Of a DNA stretch of 64,000 nt, positions 1-9,257 are shown piece by piece. The notes beneath the pieces were generated by a model. The model was not told where the DNA came from and did no database searches. It worked only from the letters and a program-made list of their open reading frames with translations. Location of the stretch: positions 1 to 64,000 of the forward strand of contig CAQGLR010000014.1 of assembly GCA_948794795.1 (NCBI GenBank). Reading direction: 5' to 3'. Each line of letters begins with the position of its first letter. The first letter of the stretch is position 1. This DNA comes from an uncultured Lachnospiraceae bacterium (GTDB lineage: Bacteria; Bacillota; Clostridia; Lachnospirales; Lachnospiraceae). The position numbers and the translations under genes are program-made.

Positions 1-200
1 TTTCTTCCTCTCTTAACCTTTCCTCTTCCCTTAACCTTTCTTCCTCTCTTAACCTTTCCTCTTCCCTTAACCTCTCTTCCTCTCTTAGCCTTTCTTTTTC
101 CCTTAACCTCTTTTCCTCTCTTAACCTTTCCTCTTCCTTTAGCTTTTCTTCCTCTCTTAACCTTTCCTCTTCCCTTAACCTCTCTTCTTCCTTAATCCTG
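1..200. repeat. 18-bp tandem repeat encoding charged hexapeptides
   Basis: About eleven 18-bp units (variants of TTTCCTCTTCCCTTAACC) run in tandem from the left edge to about position 200. On the minus strand each encodes R/K-L-R-E-E-E. Single-base differences between units (Arg/Lys, ctc/ttc) show the array has drifted. The array continues beyond the window. Such arrays change length easily by slippage, and every change here is in frame (multiples of six residues). Confidence 0.9.
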
Positions 201-1786
201 TCTGCCTCAGCATCCATTCCTATATTTCTTTTAACAGGTCTTTCAGCATCCTCTCTTCCAACAAGAGTAATAGCCTTTGTTTCATCATTTTTAACTGCCT
301 TAGTCATACGTTCAATCACTTTTGTGGCATCACGCTCTGGTGGTCTTTTATTTTTTACAACTGTAACCGTTTTTTCTTTTAACTGTTCTCTCTGTTCCTC
401 TTCATAAATTGCAGAAATTTCTCTTGAAAGATCTTGTGTAATCCATGTTCCAGACTGCGAGTGTACAGGAACTACTGGAGTTTCTGGCTCCTCATTTCTA
501 ACTGTATTATTACGCAGTTTATTAATTGCATCTAAATTTACTCTTACCTCAATATTATTTACATTTGTTTTTTTATAACCTGTTTCTTGTGGTATAATAT
601 TTTCTTTACCCTTTTCAATATTATCTGCCACCTCTGTTTCCATATAATAACTATCTGCTTTATCTCTGGCAATATTATTCTTTATATTTATATTATCATT
701 CTCTTTCCTGTCTAAAGTTTCTTTTTCATAAACTTCATTATTATTTATTATATTATCTGTATCAACAGATTCTTTTATTATACTTTCTTTATCTTTATGG
801 CTATAACCATCCTTTCCAGCATCTTCCTTCTCATGGCTGTCTTTATTATCTTTCTTACTTCCAAACCTTAAAAATCCCGTAAGTTTCTGGAAACCTTCCT
901 TAGCTATTCTTCCTATATCTGCATCAATATCAAAATCATCATCGTCATAATCATCTATAAAACCATCATCTTGCTGTTCTTTGGCCTTATTATGTACAAC
1001 TGCTTCTTCTTGTGTACTGCTTAAATCATTTCCAGCTTTCCCATCTATGTCCTGCTTTGCCGCAACACGTTCTTTCTGGTGCTTTGCAAAACCCTCATCT
1101 TCAAATGATTTAGCTTTAAGGTACTCTTTTAAATCAGGCAAAGAACCTGTATCATCTGGATTAGGTTCTTCTTTTTTCATTGTATAATCCTTATCATCCA
1201 GATAAGGCATAGCTTCTTTATCGTCAACATACTCAATAAGCCTTTTGGCACGTTCAACTATCTCACCATGTCCAAACCATAAAAGAATATCTTCACACTC
1301 ACTACGGCACTCTTCAAACCTTCCAGCCTTGTGGTATAGTTTAGCAAGCTCGTATGCCCATTCTTCTATGTATTCTTCCTCTTTCAGTTCTTCAAGAATT
1401 TCAATCAGCCTTCCAATAGGAACTCCTGCTGCTTTATCTATCCTGTATCTGAGAATAAGAACATCCCTTGTACCTGGATACATTTTTACAAATTCCTGGT
1501 AATACTTTTCTGCATCTTCAATTTCATGTGTACGTATAGCAAGGTATATAAGCCTGTTTAAAACACGTCTTGTTTTTGATTTATTATATATTTTCAAATA
1601 AGCTGCTTTTGCCGAATCATACTGTTCAGTTTTAGCAAAAACATCTGCAATAGCACTGATATCGCTAGGGCTTTTTATCTGCTTCATATCAAGTGTCCTT
1701 ACTACAGCCAAAGCTTTTTTGTACTTATGTTCATCAAGTAAATGATGAATTTGCGCAATCCTGATAGCTAGTTCATATTGTCTCAT
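1..1786 (-). CDS. TPR-repeat protein with REEERL hexapeptide tail (partial, runs off left edge)
   Basis: The gene starts at ATG 1784-1786 behind a GGGAGAA ribosome site and is open to the window edge, giving 595 residues without a stop. Residues 1 to about 190 are helical and look like tetratricopeptide repeats (alternating small and aromatic residues, e.g. AKAAYLKIY and WAYELAKLYHKAGRFEEC). Residues about 200-480 are acidic, Asn/Lys-rich and probably disordered. From about residue 530 the chain becomes an almost perfect repeat of a six-residue charged unit (R/K-L-R-E-E-E), expected to form a long single helix or coiled coil. There is no signal peptide or membrane segment, so a cytoplasmic scaffold or adaptor is likely. 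The C-terminal end lies outside the window and could carry another domain. The function is unknown. Confidence 0.8.
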   Translation of the reverse strand, partial: MRQYELAIRIAQIHHLLDEHKYKKALAVVRTLDMKQIKSPSDISAIADVFAKTEQYDSAKAAYLKIYNKSKTRRVLNRLIYLAIRTHEIEDAEKYYQEFVKMYPGTRDVLILRYRIDKAAGVPIGRLIEILEELKEEEYIEEWAYELAKLYHKAGRFEECRSECEDILLWFGHGEIVERAKRLIEYVDDKEAMPYLDDKDYTMKKEEPNPDDTGSLPDLKEYLKAKSFEDEGFAKHQKERVAAKQDIDGKAGNDLSSTQEEAVVHNKAKEQQDDGFIDDYDDDDFDIDADIGRIAKEGFQKLTGFLRFGSKKDNKDSHEKEDAGKDGYSHKDKESIIKESVDTDNIINNNEVYEKETLDRKENDNINIKNNIARDKADSYYMETEVADNIEKGKENIIPQETGYKKTNVNNIEVRVNLDAINKLRNNTVRNEEPETPVVPVHSQSGTWITQDLSREISAIYEEEQREQLKEKTVTVVKNKRPPERDATKVIERMTKAVKNDETKAITLVGREDAERPVKRNIGMDAEADRIKEEERLREEERLREEEKLKEEERLREEKRLREKERLREEERLREEERLREEERLREEERLREEE

Positions 1787-1958
1787 AAATATTCTCCCAT
1801 CAAATAAAGCCGTAATCCAATATCCTGCGGGCAAAGCTGGATTTTGTATATCAGATAACTTACACATACCCACTTTGCTTCCGGATGGATAAATAATTCC
1901 TCTAAACTATTCGTATCTTCCCTTAAATTATTAAAGATTTTATCTTTCTTTATAAGAG

Positions 1959-2753
1959 TTATTTAAGGTATTCTTCAACATAAAAATTTGTCCTGCGGTC
2001 TTTTCTTACATTAAATTTATCCCTGAGGCTCCATGCCCTGTCATCAATATCACATATAAGCACACCTTCCCTGCCAGAAATCTGTCCAAGTATATTACCA
2101 ATAGAATCTACTGCAAGGCTGTCACCGCTATAATCCATATTATCACGTGAACCATAACAGTTCACTCCTACAACATATGACTGTGTTTCTATTGCCCTTG
2201 CCCTTAGAAGGGTTGTCCAGTGTACACTTCTGTTTGATGGCCAGTTTGCAATTACAAATATTACATCAGCATTCTTTGAAGCAAGCTGGAACAATTCCGG
2301 AAAGCGTAAATCATAACATATAAAAAGGCTTATTGTGTGTCCCGAAAACTGGAATGTAACAATTTCATTACCACCTTCATATATATCACTTTCACCACCA
2401 TAAGTAAAAGGATGGATTTTCTTATAATCTGCAAGTATATTTCCGTCACTTCCTATAACTGTAAACCTGTTAGTCCCTTTCTTGCATCCTGGTTCTGGCA
2501 GTGCAGTCCATCCAAACCCTGTTGCTATATTATTTTGTATAGCAATTTTTTTCATTGCTTCTACACTTTGTGCACAAGAAGCATCTTCACCAATTTCATC
2601 AAGATTCATTGAAAATCCTGTTAATGTCATTTCTGGAAATACAATTATATCTGCACCTGCCGATGCTGCTTCTTTCACCATCTTCTCTGCTTTATTTAAT
2701 GAAGCCTCTTTATCTTCCCATACCATATCTATCTGTCCAAGTGCAACTTTCAT
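1959..2753 (-). CDS. carbon-nitrogen hydrolase (nitrilase superfamily, omega-amidase-like)
   Basis: This 264-residue protein spans the whole CN-hydrolase domain and has the Glu-Lys-Cys triad: E41 in VFPEM, K112 in DYKKIHPF and C146 in FICYDLRFPELF. Members split C-N bonds in small amides or nitriles. The short length, the TGFSM segment after the Glu motif and the DLRFPELF segment after the Cys resemble the YafV/omega-amidase branch, which deaminates alpha-keto acid amides. The substrate cannot be settled from sequence. It is cytoplasmic, with no signal peptide. GGAGG lies 6 bases before the ATG. It is followed on the same strand, after about 170 bases, by the TPR gene and preceded by a repeat-filled gap, so it probably has its own promoter. 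Confidence 0.9.
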   Translation of the reverse strand: MKVALGQIDMVWEDKEASLNKAEKMVKEAASAGADIIVFPEMTLTGFSMNLDEIGEDASCAQSVEAMKKIAIQNNIATGFGWTALPEPGCKKGTNRFTVIGSDGNILADYKKIHPFTYGGESDIYEGGNEIVTFQFSGHTISLFICYDLRFPELFQLASKNADVIFVIANWPSNRSVHWTTLLRARAIETQSYVVGVNCYGSRDNMDYSGDSLAVDSIGNILGQISGREGVLICDIDDRAWSLRDKFNVRKDRRTNFYVEEYLK

Positions 2754-2849
2754 ACAACACCTCCACTAAATCCTTTTTTATGTAATAGAAACCAATAATA
2801 TTATACATGCAAATCATCTATAATACAATATTCCATATACCCAGTACAA

Positions 2850-3163
2850 GTCCGTTTCATAAATTCCAATAATTTCTATTTTATTTTTGAGGGAATGGAC
2901 GGTTTCCATGCCAGAGCCAGAATATTCCACACAGGGGTACGCTTCCGCTACGATAACCCACGCAACAGTGCATAGTATCCTTGTTTTATAAAAGAAATTG
3001 GCATTTCTTTTATAAAACCTAAGACAGGATACAAGCACTGGCGGGGTTAAAGTACCCCTTTTGTGGAATTATTGCTGGCTCTGGCATCGGAAACCCTGTG
3101 TAATGGCACTCTCAAAAGATAAATAGAAACTATTTGTCTAAAATTTATGAAACGGACGTGTAT
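2850..3163 (-). repeat. long palindromic element PE1 (type A arms)
   Basis: The left arm from 2850 (GTCCGTTTCATAAATT) and the right arm ending near 3157 (AATTTATGAAACGGAC) are inverted repeats, and pairing continues inwards to a core at about 2930-3060. The core reads on the minus strand as CCAGTGCTT, a stem with a long apical hairpin, then ATGCACTGTTGCG. A side hairpin GC-GGAA-GC lies at 2941-2948 (given as its complement GCTTCCGC). The 9-bp sequence CCAGTACAA occurs directly at 2841-2849 and 3164-3172, consistent with a target-site duplication. It is about 67% of the 738-bp gap between two minus-strand genes. No credible gene is present. Confidence 0.85.
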
Positions 3164-3179
3164 CCAGTACAATTAAACT

Positions 3180-3480
3180 ATATTTTGAGTTTCCCCATTT
3201 TTTAATACACAAGTATATTGGCTCTGGCAAAAGTCCTATGTTTTAATTATTTCTGTCAATTTGTACAAAGATTATATTCCATGCAGCAAGTTAATTATTT
3301 TGCACTAGACGGCCATTGAAAAACGCCAGTGCTTAGCCCTTGTATTTTAAGGGCTTATGCACTGCTGCGTTTTTCATTGAATGGGAATGTGCCGTATGGT
3401 GCAAAATAATTAACTGCTGCATGCCAAATACTCTGTTAAAAATTAACAAAGTACATTAATTACAGTGCTTTTGCCCCAAA
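3180..3480 (+). repeat. long palindromic element PE2 (type C core, type B-like outer end)
   Basis: This lies directly beside PE1. The strongly paired part is 3280-3424: CATGCAGCAAGTTAATTA at the left pairs with TAATTAACTGCTGCATG at the right. The inner core has GCCAGTGCTTAGCCC, a short loop, GGGCTTATGCACTGCTGCG and a side hairpin TG-GGAA-TG at 3382-3389. The outer left end (TTTGAGTTTCCCCATT, then GGCTCTGGCAAAAG) matches the ends of type B copies elsewhere. The outer right arm is more degenerate. The two elements fill nearly all of 2814-3480, so this gap holds no gene that I can support. Confidence 0.8.
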
Positions 3481-3491
3481 ATACTGTCTGC

Positions 3492-4943
3492 CTAAATTCT
3501 CAGCCCCTTTGGGTAATGGTTCTTCACCACCCCATTACCTGCCTTGCCCCATCCAAGTGGAAACCCTTCATACCCAGCAAGCCCCCATCCCTTAAACCCT
3601 GTCTTGCAGCTTACAGTTTCCCCATGAAGGAACCTTAACGCATCATTATAGTCCAAATCCTGGTACCATGCCACATCTCCAGGCTTCACAGCCCTTCCAA
3701 GCGCATGGGCTGGCTCAAACCTGTTTTTCCTGCGTACAGCAATATGAAGCCCCGGCCTTACCACCTTAATACCCTGGATATCACCTATCCCCTCTGGCAG
3801 CAGGTAAAGATTATCCCCATAAAACCTAAAACGGCTTGCATAACCACTTATATCCACATCCACAAATATTCCGGCCAGGAACTTTTCTATTCCAGCCAGT
3901 TCATTCCGGGTAACAAACATTTTCCCCTTACTTACCTTACGCAAATCCTTACCAGCATATTCATGTATTCCATTATCATTTTTCTTTAACTTTATAACAA
4001 AATGGCCTTCACCCTTTACCTTATGAGGCCACAGCCTTAATGCACAATTTACAGCCCCAGTCTCATCTTGTGCCAGGCTTCCCAGGCTTTCTGATACAAA
4101 CCCAGCCCTTCCACTGCTAAGAATATCCTTTTCATATCCATTTTGTTCCATATACAATGCCATCCCAGAATCTTTCCAGCCACAGGCAGTATATTCTGGA
4201 TGTTCCCTAAGAAACCATACAACTATATCTTCATCCTCCACAGGTGCAAATGTACAAGTAGAATACACAAGTGTACCTCCTGGCTTAAGCATTTTATCAG
4301 CATATCCAAGTATCATTTTCTGGCGTCTGGCACACATATTTGTATTATCAAGGCTCCACTCCTCTATTGCTATATTATCTTTCCTGAACATCCCTTCACC
4401 TGAACATGGGGCATCCACTACTATTTTATCAAAATATTGTGGGAAATATTCTGCCATCTTTTCTGGTGTTTCATTACATACAACTGCATTAGAAATACCA
4501 GCCCTTTCTATATTTTGTGATAATATCTTTGCACGTGCTGCTGAAATTTCATTAGATACAAGCAATCCTGTACCTTTAAGCCTTGCTGCTATATGTGTAC
4601 TCTTGCCACCTGGCGCAGCACACATATCACATATATAACTGCCTTCCTCTGGTTCTAAAAGGCTGGCAACTGACATAGCGCTTGGTTCCTGTATATAATA
4701 AACACCTGCTTCATGCAGCGGATGCCGTCCTGGACGTTCTTCTGCATTATAATAAAACCCCTCATATGCCCATGGAACAGTATCTAACTTAAATGGAAGC
4801 CTGTCCTTATCTGCCACATCTAATTTTAAAGTATTAATACGAAGTCCTTGCACTTTTTCTTTATTATATGATAACATAAACTCCTCATATTCACTGCCAA
4901 GAAGTTTCTTCATCCTGTCCTTAAATTCCTCTGGTAATAACAT
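3492..4943 (-). CDS. RsmF-like 16S rRNA (cytosine-C5) methyltransferase
   Basis: This NOL1/NOP2/Sun (NSUN) family enzyme of 483 residues methylates C5 of a cytosine in rRNA using S-adenosylmethionine. SAM motif I is DMCAAPGGKS at 106-115. Motif IV is DAPCSGEGMF with C180, and motif VI is YSTCTF with the catalytic cysteine C230. The C-terminal third (about 300-483), with PGLHIAVRRKNRFEPAHAL and GWGLAGYEGFPLGWGK, matches the extra RNA-binding (PUA-like) region of the RsmF/YebU branch, and the length fits that branch. The ribosome site before ATG 4941-4943 is weak (AGAG). The precise target base in this organism is inferred from the family only. Confidence 0.9.
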   Translation of the reverse strand: MLLPEEFKDRMKKLLGSEYEEFMLSYNKEKVQGLRINTLKLDVADKDRLPFKLDTVPWAYEGFYYNAEERPGRHPLHEAGVYYIQEPSAMSVASLLEPEEGSYICDMCAAPGGKSTHIAARLKGTGLLVSNEISAARAKILSQNIERAGISNAVVCNETPEKMAEYFPQYFDKIVVDAPCSGEGMFRKDNIAIEEWSLDNTNMCARRQKMILGYADKMLKPGGTLVYSTCTFAPVEDEDIVVWFLREHPEYTACGWKDSGMALYMEQNGYEKDILSSGRAGFVSESLGSLAQDETGAVNCALRLWPHKVKGEGHFVIKLKKNDNGIHEYAGKDLRKVSKGKMFVTRNELAGIEKFLAGIFVDVDISGYASRFRFYGDNLYLLPEGIGDIQGIKVVRPGLHIAVRRKNRFEPAHALGRAVKPGDVAWYQDLDYNDALRFLHGETVSCKTGFKGWGLAGYEGFPLGWGKAGNGVVKNHYPKGLRI

Positions 4944-5009
4944 ATAAGCTACACTCTTTCTATATATAATATATTTAAAATAAATATTCCCACAAAATTA
5001 ATAGTACAC

Positions 5010-5053
5010 AGTAAAAATGCACAGAGAATTTTACACGCCCCTGTGCATTTACT
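5010..5053 (-). terminator. hairpin downstream of the DUF4867 gene
   Basis: AGTAAAAATGCACAG at 5010-5024 pairs with CTGTGCATTTACT at 5041-5053, starting 20 bases after the stop codon of the minus-strand DUF4867 gene. On that strand the descending arm is T-rich, as in an intrinsic terminator. Confidence 0.6.
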
Positions 5054-5073
5054 ATTACATTTAATACATTTTC

Positions 5074-5712
5074 TTAAATTAAATCTGCAATATCTATATT
5101 TTCCCCTGTAATTCCAATATGTGCACCCTGTGCTGCTTCTGATGTACTGGCATGTGCAACCAGCCACTTATTTCTTGCCCACAGGTATTTATCCTCCTCA
5201 TTCTTCACAGTTATATCTGGCATATCTTCGTTTGTACCTTTTGGAAGAATAATTGCAACACGGAAACCTTCTCCTTTCTTTGCGCTGCATGGTGCATAAT
5301 GTAATGTAGTTGAATATAACTCTACAGCTGTACCTTTAGGACAAAGAAAAGCTTCCGTCTTTGAAGAATCAATCTTTCCATCTATAATATCCTGTTTAAG
5401 TGCTACAAGAAGAACCGCATCATTAGCAGCAACATCTATTTCACTGTCACGGTGGTATTCAAAACAGTTAAGCTTTGTATTAGTTCCATTACAATACCCT
5501 ATCTCTATAGGCATACCTCCAAAACAATTATTACTAAGGTCCTCATATGCCTGTGTTGCTTCAAGTTCTGGTACAGAAGGTACATATATTACTGAATCTC
5601 CTGGCATCTCTGTAAGTTCTTCAAGTTTTTTTAACATTTCATCATAGTCATACTCATTAATAACACGTCCATAAAGCCTGAAAGCTTCACTGGTTACTGG
5701 TTTTATTTCCAT
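5074..5712 (-). CDS. DUF4867 family protein
   Basis: This is a 212-residue protein. An upstream in-frame start (5787) exists, but the start at 5710-5712 is preferred because AGAGGAA sits 5 bases before it and the protein then begins with the family-like segment MEIKPVTSEAFRLYGRV. It resembles the DUF4867 family of clostridial proteins, which has a cupin-like fold related to ureidoglycolate lyase. The HRDSEIDVAAND and PKGTAVELYSTTLHYAPC segments would supply the cupin metal/substrate pocket (His in FEYHRDSE, Glu in AVELYS, His in LHYAPC). A role in sugar-derivative or small acid metabolism is possible but unproven. It follows a hybrid histidine kinase gene by 64 bases on the same strand and ends at a hairpin. 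Confidence 0.75.
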   Translation of the reverse strand: MEIKPVTSEAFRLYGRVINEYDYDEMLKKLEELTEMPGDSVIYVPSVPELEATQAYEDLSNNCFGGMPIEIGYCNGTNTKLNCFEYHRDSEIDVAANDAVLLVALKQDIIDGKIDSSKTEAFLCPKGTAVELYSTTLHYAPCSAKKGEGFRVAIILPKGTNEDMPDITVKNEEDKYLWARNKWLVAHASTSEAAQGAHIGITGENIDIADLI

Positions 5713-5776
5713 AATATTCCTCTTTTCTGCGCTGCTTTTTAAACCAAAGCCTGTGGAGAGCGCTTCCACAAGCTTA

Positions 5777-8296
5777 TTATAAACCAAGGTATTTTTTTAT
5801 TTCTTCTTCTGCTATGCCATACTGGTACACCATATCTGTATGATGTTCTTTAATATAATCTATATCACCATCATGTCCAGCCTTCTCAAGCCCTGCTGAA
5901 ATATCTGACAGTCTCTTTGCACCGATATTCAGAGAGGAAGACTTTAATGCATGTATAGCTATAGTATAATTCTTCCAGTCCTCCTTTTCAAAAAACATTT
6001 CAAGCTCTGGCTGTTTCTGTTTTTTAATCTGAAGGAATACTGTAAGTATTTCTTTATAAATTTCTACTTTATCTGTACTGTATTCCATTCCAAGCTTTAC
6101 ATCAAGACACCCCTTATCAATGCCATTGTCATTTTCCTGTACATCTCTTCCTAAAATGCCAGGACTGGTAATTTCTTCCAGGTTACAAACCCATTCTTTT
6201 AACTTTTCTGTTGGAAGATACTTCTGCAACATTGCCTCTAATTCCTTGCTGTTTACTGGCTTGCTTATATAATCAGAAAAACCTGCCTCCAGGTACATTT
6301 CCCTGGCTCCTGAAATAGCATTGGCAGTCATGGCTATTACAGGAATACCCTGGCACTTGTTGCCTTCCATTATATTAAGGTATTCCAATGTTTCTATTCC
6401 ACTCATTCCTGGCATCATATGGTCTAAAAATATAATGTCAAAACGCTCATTCTGGACACATTCTATACATTCTTTGCCACTTCTTACACTTTTAATATTT
6501 ACTTTTGTCTGTTTAAGCAGGTTTTTTACTACAACATGGTTCATTGTATTGTCATCTACAAGAAGAACCTTTGCATCTGGTGCAATAAAGCTTTCTTTAT
6601 ATTTCTCTTGTGCCTTGATAAACTTCTTATATTTTTCCTTAAAATCACCAATAGGTTCCATATTACATATACCCTGTGGGATTTCAAGAATAAATACTGA
6701 ACCACTGCCATAAACACTATCTACGTTTATAATACCATGCATCTGGTGTACAAGGCTGCTAGTAATTGCAAGCCCAAGCCCTGTTCCCTCTATATTCCTG
6801 TTTTCTTTTAAATCAAGCCTTTCAAAGCCCATAAACAGCCTTGGAAGGTCTTCTTTCCTTATTCCAATGCCTGTATCCTTTACCTCTATTTTAAGAACCA
6901 TATTTTTATCTGAAATATTCCTGCCTGATACAGAAAAAGTAACTTTTCCTTTTTCTGTGTATTTAACAGCATTATTCAGTATATTTACAATAATCTGGCC
7001 TATACGCAGGGAATCACCATATAACTTATCTGGCAATGTACTGTCAACCTGTATATCGAGTTCAAGCCCTTTCTGCTCTGAACGCAGCTGTACCATATTT
7101 ACAACATCATTCAGTACAGAACTTAAATGGTATTCTTCATCGACAATCTCCATTTTACCTGATTCTATCTTTGAAAAGTCCAATATATCATTAATAATTG
7201 CCAGCAGGCTGTTACTTGCACTTTTTACATTCTGTGCATATCCAGTAATATTTTCATCCCTGGATTCACGGAGTATCATTTCATTCATTCCTATAACTGC
7301 GTTAATAGGGGTTCTTATTTCATGTGACATATTGGCAAGAAAACTGCTTTTAGCCTTATTGGCACTTTCAGCAATATTTTTTGCCTCTTTGAGTTCTTTA
7401 CTTTCTTTTGCCTTCTGGTCAACAGTAATAAAATAAAGATAAAATATCATAAATACTATGCTTATCAGTCCAAACACAAGCATAACAAAATAAATTATGC
7501 CATAAATCCTTCCATAAGCATTTTTTACTGTTATATATCCTTCAAGTACAATATCCAGCTTACCAATCTTTGATATAAATACAAATCCTCCACCATACCT
7601 GCCTTTGATATATCTGGCATAAGAAGGTTCCTTCTGCAGTTTTCCAGAAAGTTCCTTATATTCCTGTTTAACTTCTTTATTATTTAAAATGCCATCTGCT
7701 TTGTCTGGTTCCCATTCCCCAAACAAAGCTATAATTTCACCTGAACTTCCAGCAATTGCAGTTTTTCCTTTGCCACCATTATAAGAAATGCCAAACTTTG
7801 GTTCAATAATATCATTTTTATATAACCTGTATAGTGCATATTTAACACTATTTTCCGAATACACAGGCACAGAAAGAATAATTCCTTTTTCACTGCTGCA
7901 TGAAACTACATCATTACCATTAAATGTATCCTTTATACAATGTAAATCTTTATCAGGCAGTTTTTCACCATACACATATTTATATTTACATGTAACCATT
8001 CCAGAACTAATGCCTTCTTCTGTATCCATTAATGCAAAGAATTTATCCAGGTTATCTGGATTTTTATTAAAATATGATGCAATAATCTGCATTTTTTCTA
8101 TTTCTGCATTAAACTTTTCTTCAACCTCATAAGACATTAGTGCAGCATCTGTAGAAATTTTCTCCACGAAATACTCATTTAAAATATCTTTCATTTTAAA
8201 GGTAAGAAACATTCCCATTAAAACTACTACAACAGCAAATATAGAGAAACTTATTATTAGTTTATAATATTTCTGAAATTTATTAACCAGTAACAA
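5777..8296 (-). CDS. hybrid sensor histidine kinase with receiver and HPt domains
   Basis: This 839-residue inner-membrane signalling protein has a membrane helix at about 13-33, an extracytoplasmic Cache-like sensor region at 40-258 and a second helix at about 263-292. It is followed by HisKA with phospho-acceptor H325 in MSHEIRTP, an HATPase with DTGIG at 474-478 and GTGLGL, a receiver with D625 in FLDHMMPGM, and a C-terminal HPt domain with H782 in IHALKSSS. All phosphorelay residues are present, so an internal His-Asp-His relay is expected. The start is TTG 8294-8296, fixed by GAGGAGG 7 bases upstream. No stand-alone response regulator is adjacent, so the final target must be encoded elsewhere. 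The signal is unknown. Confidence 0.92.
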   Translation of the reverse strand: MLLVNKFQKYYKLIISFSIFAVVVVLMGMFLTFKMKDILNEYFVEKISTDAALMSYEVEEKFNAEIEKMQIIASYFNKNPDNLDKFFALMDTEEGISSGMVTCKYKYVYGEKLPDKDLHCIKDTFNGNDVVSCSSEKGIILSVPVYSENSVKYALYRLYKNDIIEPKFGISYNGGKGKTAIAGSSGEIIALFGEWEPDKADGILNNKEVKQEYKELSGKLQKEPSYARYIKGRYGGGFVFISKIGKLDIVLEGYITVKNAYGRIYGIIYFVMLVFGLISIVFMIFYLYFITVDQKAKESKELKEAKNIAESANKAKSSFLANMSHEIRTPINAVIGMNEMILRESRDENITGYAQNVKSASNSLLAIINDILDFSKIESGKMEIVDEEYHLSSVLNDVVNMVQLRSEQKGLELDIQVDSTLPDKLYGDSLRIGQIIVNILNNAVKYTEKGKVTFSVSGRNISDKNMVLKIEVKDTGIGIRKEDLPRLFMGFERLDLKENRNIEGTGLGLAITSSLVHQMHGIINVDSVYGSGSVFILEIPQGICNMEPIGDFKEKYKKFIKAQEKYKESFIAPDAKVLLVDDNTMNHVVVKNLLKQTKVNIKSVRSGKECIECVQNERFDIIFLDHMMPGMSGIETLEYLNIMEGNKCQGIPVIAMTANAISGAREMYLEAGFSDYISKPVNSKELEAMLQKYLPTEKLKEWVCNLEEITSPGILGRDVQENDNGIDKGCLDVKLGMEYSTDKVEIYKEILTVFLQIKKQKQPELEMFFEKEDWKNYTIAIHALKSSSLNIGAKRLSDISAGLEKAGHDGDIDYIKEHHTDMVYQYGIAEEEIKKYLGL

Positions 8297-8363
8297 ATTC
8301 TACCTCCTCTATGTGCTATCCATAACCTGGCTGGAAGTATCTGCCTGTCTGCCAGGTCTTATA

Positions 8364-9224
8364 TCAGTCCCTGCTTTTGTAGTTATCAAGAAAGCTGTGC
8401 TTAACTCCATTCTCTTTGTAAGCAATAATAGTATTTAAATTTATATTTTCTACACTTTTAAATATGTTGCCTTCAATATATGGATTTATTTCTCTAAGAT
8501 TACGTATAAGATTCTTTATTTCTTCACGCTTTGAAGTAATAACACCATCACCACATGTATTACAATTATCTGTAAACCTGCATGCACACTGTAAGAACTT
8601 AAGACCATTATAATCCATCCAGTGTATTATATCTTCTTCTCTTATAAAATACATAGGCCTTATAAGTTCCATACCTTCAAAATTAGTGCTGTGCAGCTTT
8701 GGCATCATTGTCTGTATCTGTGCACCATACAACATACCCATAAGTATAGTTTCAATTACATCATCATAGTGGTGCCCAAGTGCAATTTTATTACAACCAA
8801 GCTTCCTGGCATTATTGTAAAGATATCCCCTTCTCATACGTGCACATAGATAACATGGGGATTTTTCTATTTCATATACAGCATCAAATATTTGTGTTTC
8901 AAATACTGTTATTGGAATATTTAAAAGCCTTGCATTATTTTCCAATGCTTCCCTGTTGGCTTTGTTGTAACCTGGGTCCATAACAAGAAATGAAAGACGG
9001 AAATCAAATTTATTATGTTTCTTAAGCTCCTGGAAGAGTTTAGCCATAAGCATTGAATCTTTGCCTCCTGAAATGCAGACCGCTACATGGTCTCCTTCTT
9101 CAAGAAGCTTATATTCATTAATTGCCTTTGCAAACCTGCTAAACAGCTTTTTATGGAATTTCTTTCTTATACTTTTCTCAACATCCTCATTTAATGTGCT
9201 GTGTTGCTGGTTCTGCCCGTCCAT
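8364..9224 (-). CDS. TtcA-like tRNA cytidine thiolation / PP-loop ATPase
   Basis: This 286-residue PP-loop enzyme has SGGKDS at 52-57, which activates the base with ATP. It also has C124-x-x-C127 (SPCYLCARM) and later cysteines (C213/C215 in QCACRFTDN, plus CNTC), which in TtcA hold a 4Fe-4S cluster and the sulfur. GHHYDDVIETILM is characteristic of the TtcA/TilS group. The expected reaction is 2-thiolation of C32 in tRNA, but clostridia carry several TtcA-like paralogues and the exact substrate may differ. GGAGCG precedes the ATG. It lies between the histidine kinase and the lytic transglycosylase, all on the minus strand with short gaps. Confidence 0.85.
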   Translation of the reverse strand: MDGQNQQHSTLNEDVEKSIRKKFHKKLFSRFAKAINEYKLLEEGDHVAVCISGGKDSMLMAKLFQELKKHNKFDFRLSFLVMDPGYNKANREALENNARLLNIPITVFETQIFDAVYEIEKSPCYLCARMRRGYLYNNARKLGCNKIALGHHYDDVIETILMGMLYGAQIQTMMPKLHSTNFEGMELIRPMYFIREEDIIHWMDYNGLKFLQCACRFTDNCNTCGDGVITSKREEIKNLIRNLREINPYIEGNIFKSVENINLNTIIAYKENGVKHSFLDNYKSRD

Positions 9225-9257
9225 TTATTTACGCTCCATAGATTTTAATATTATGTA

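Noticed and set aside
2814..3038. Open reading frame of 74 codons on the minus strand
   Set aside because: It lies wholly inside palindromic element PE1 and has no ribosome site; similar frames arise in the other copies from the shared repeat.
2850..3163. Integron attC sites or CRISPR repeats as explanation for the palindromes
   Set aside because: No RYYYAAC/GTTRRRY core sites, no integrase, no regularly spaced short repeats with unique spacers.
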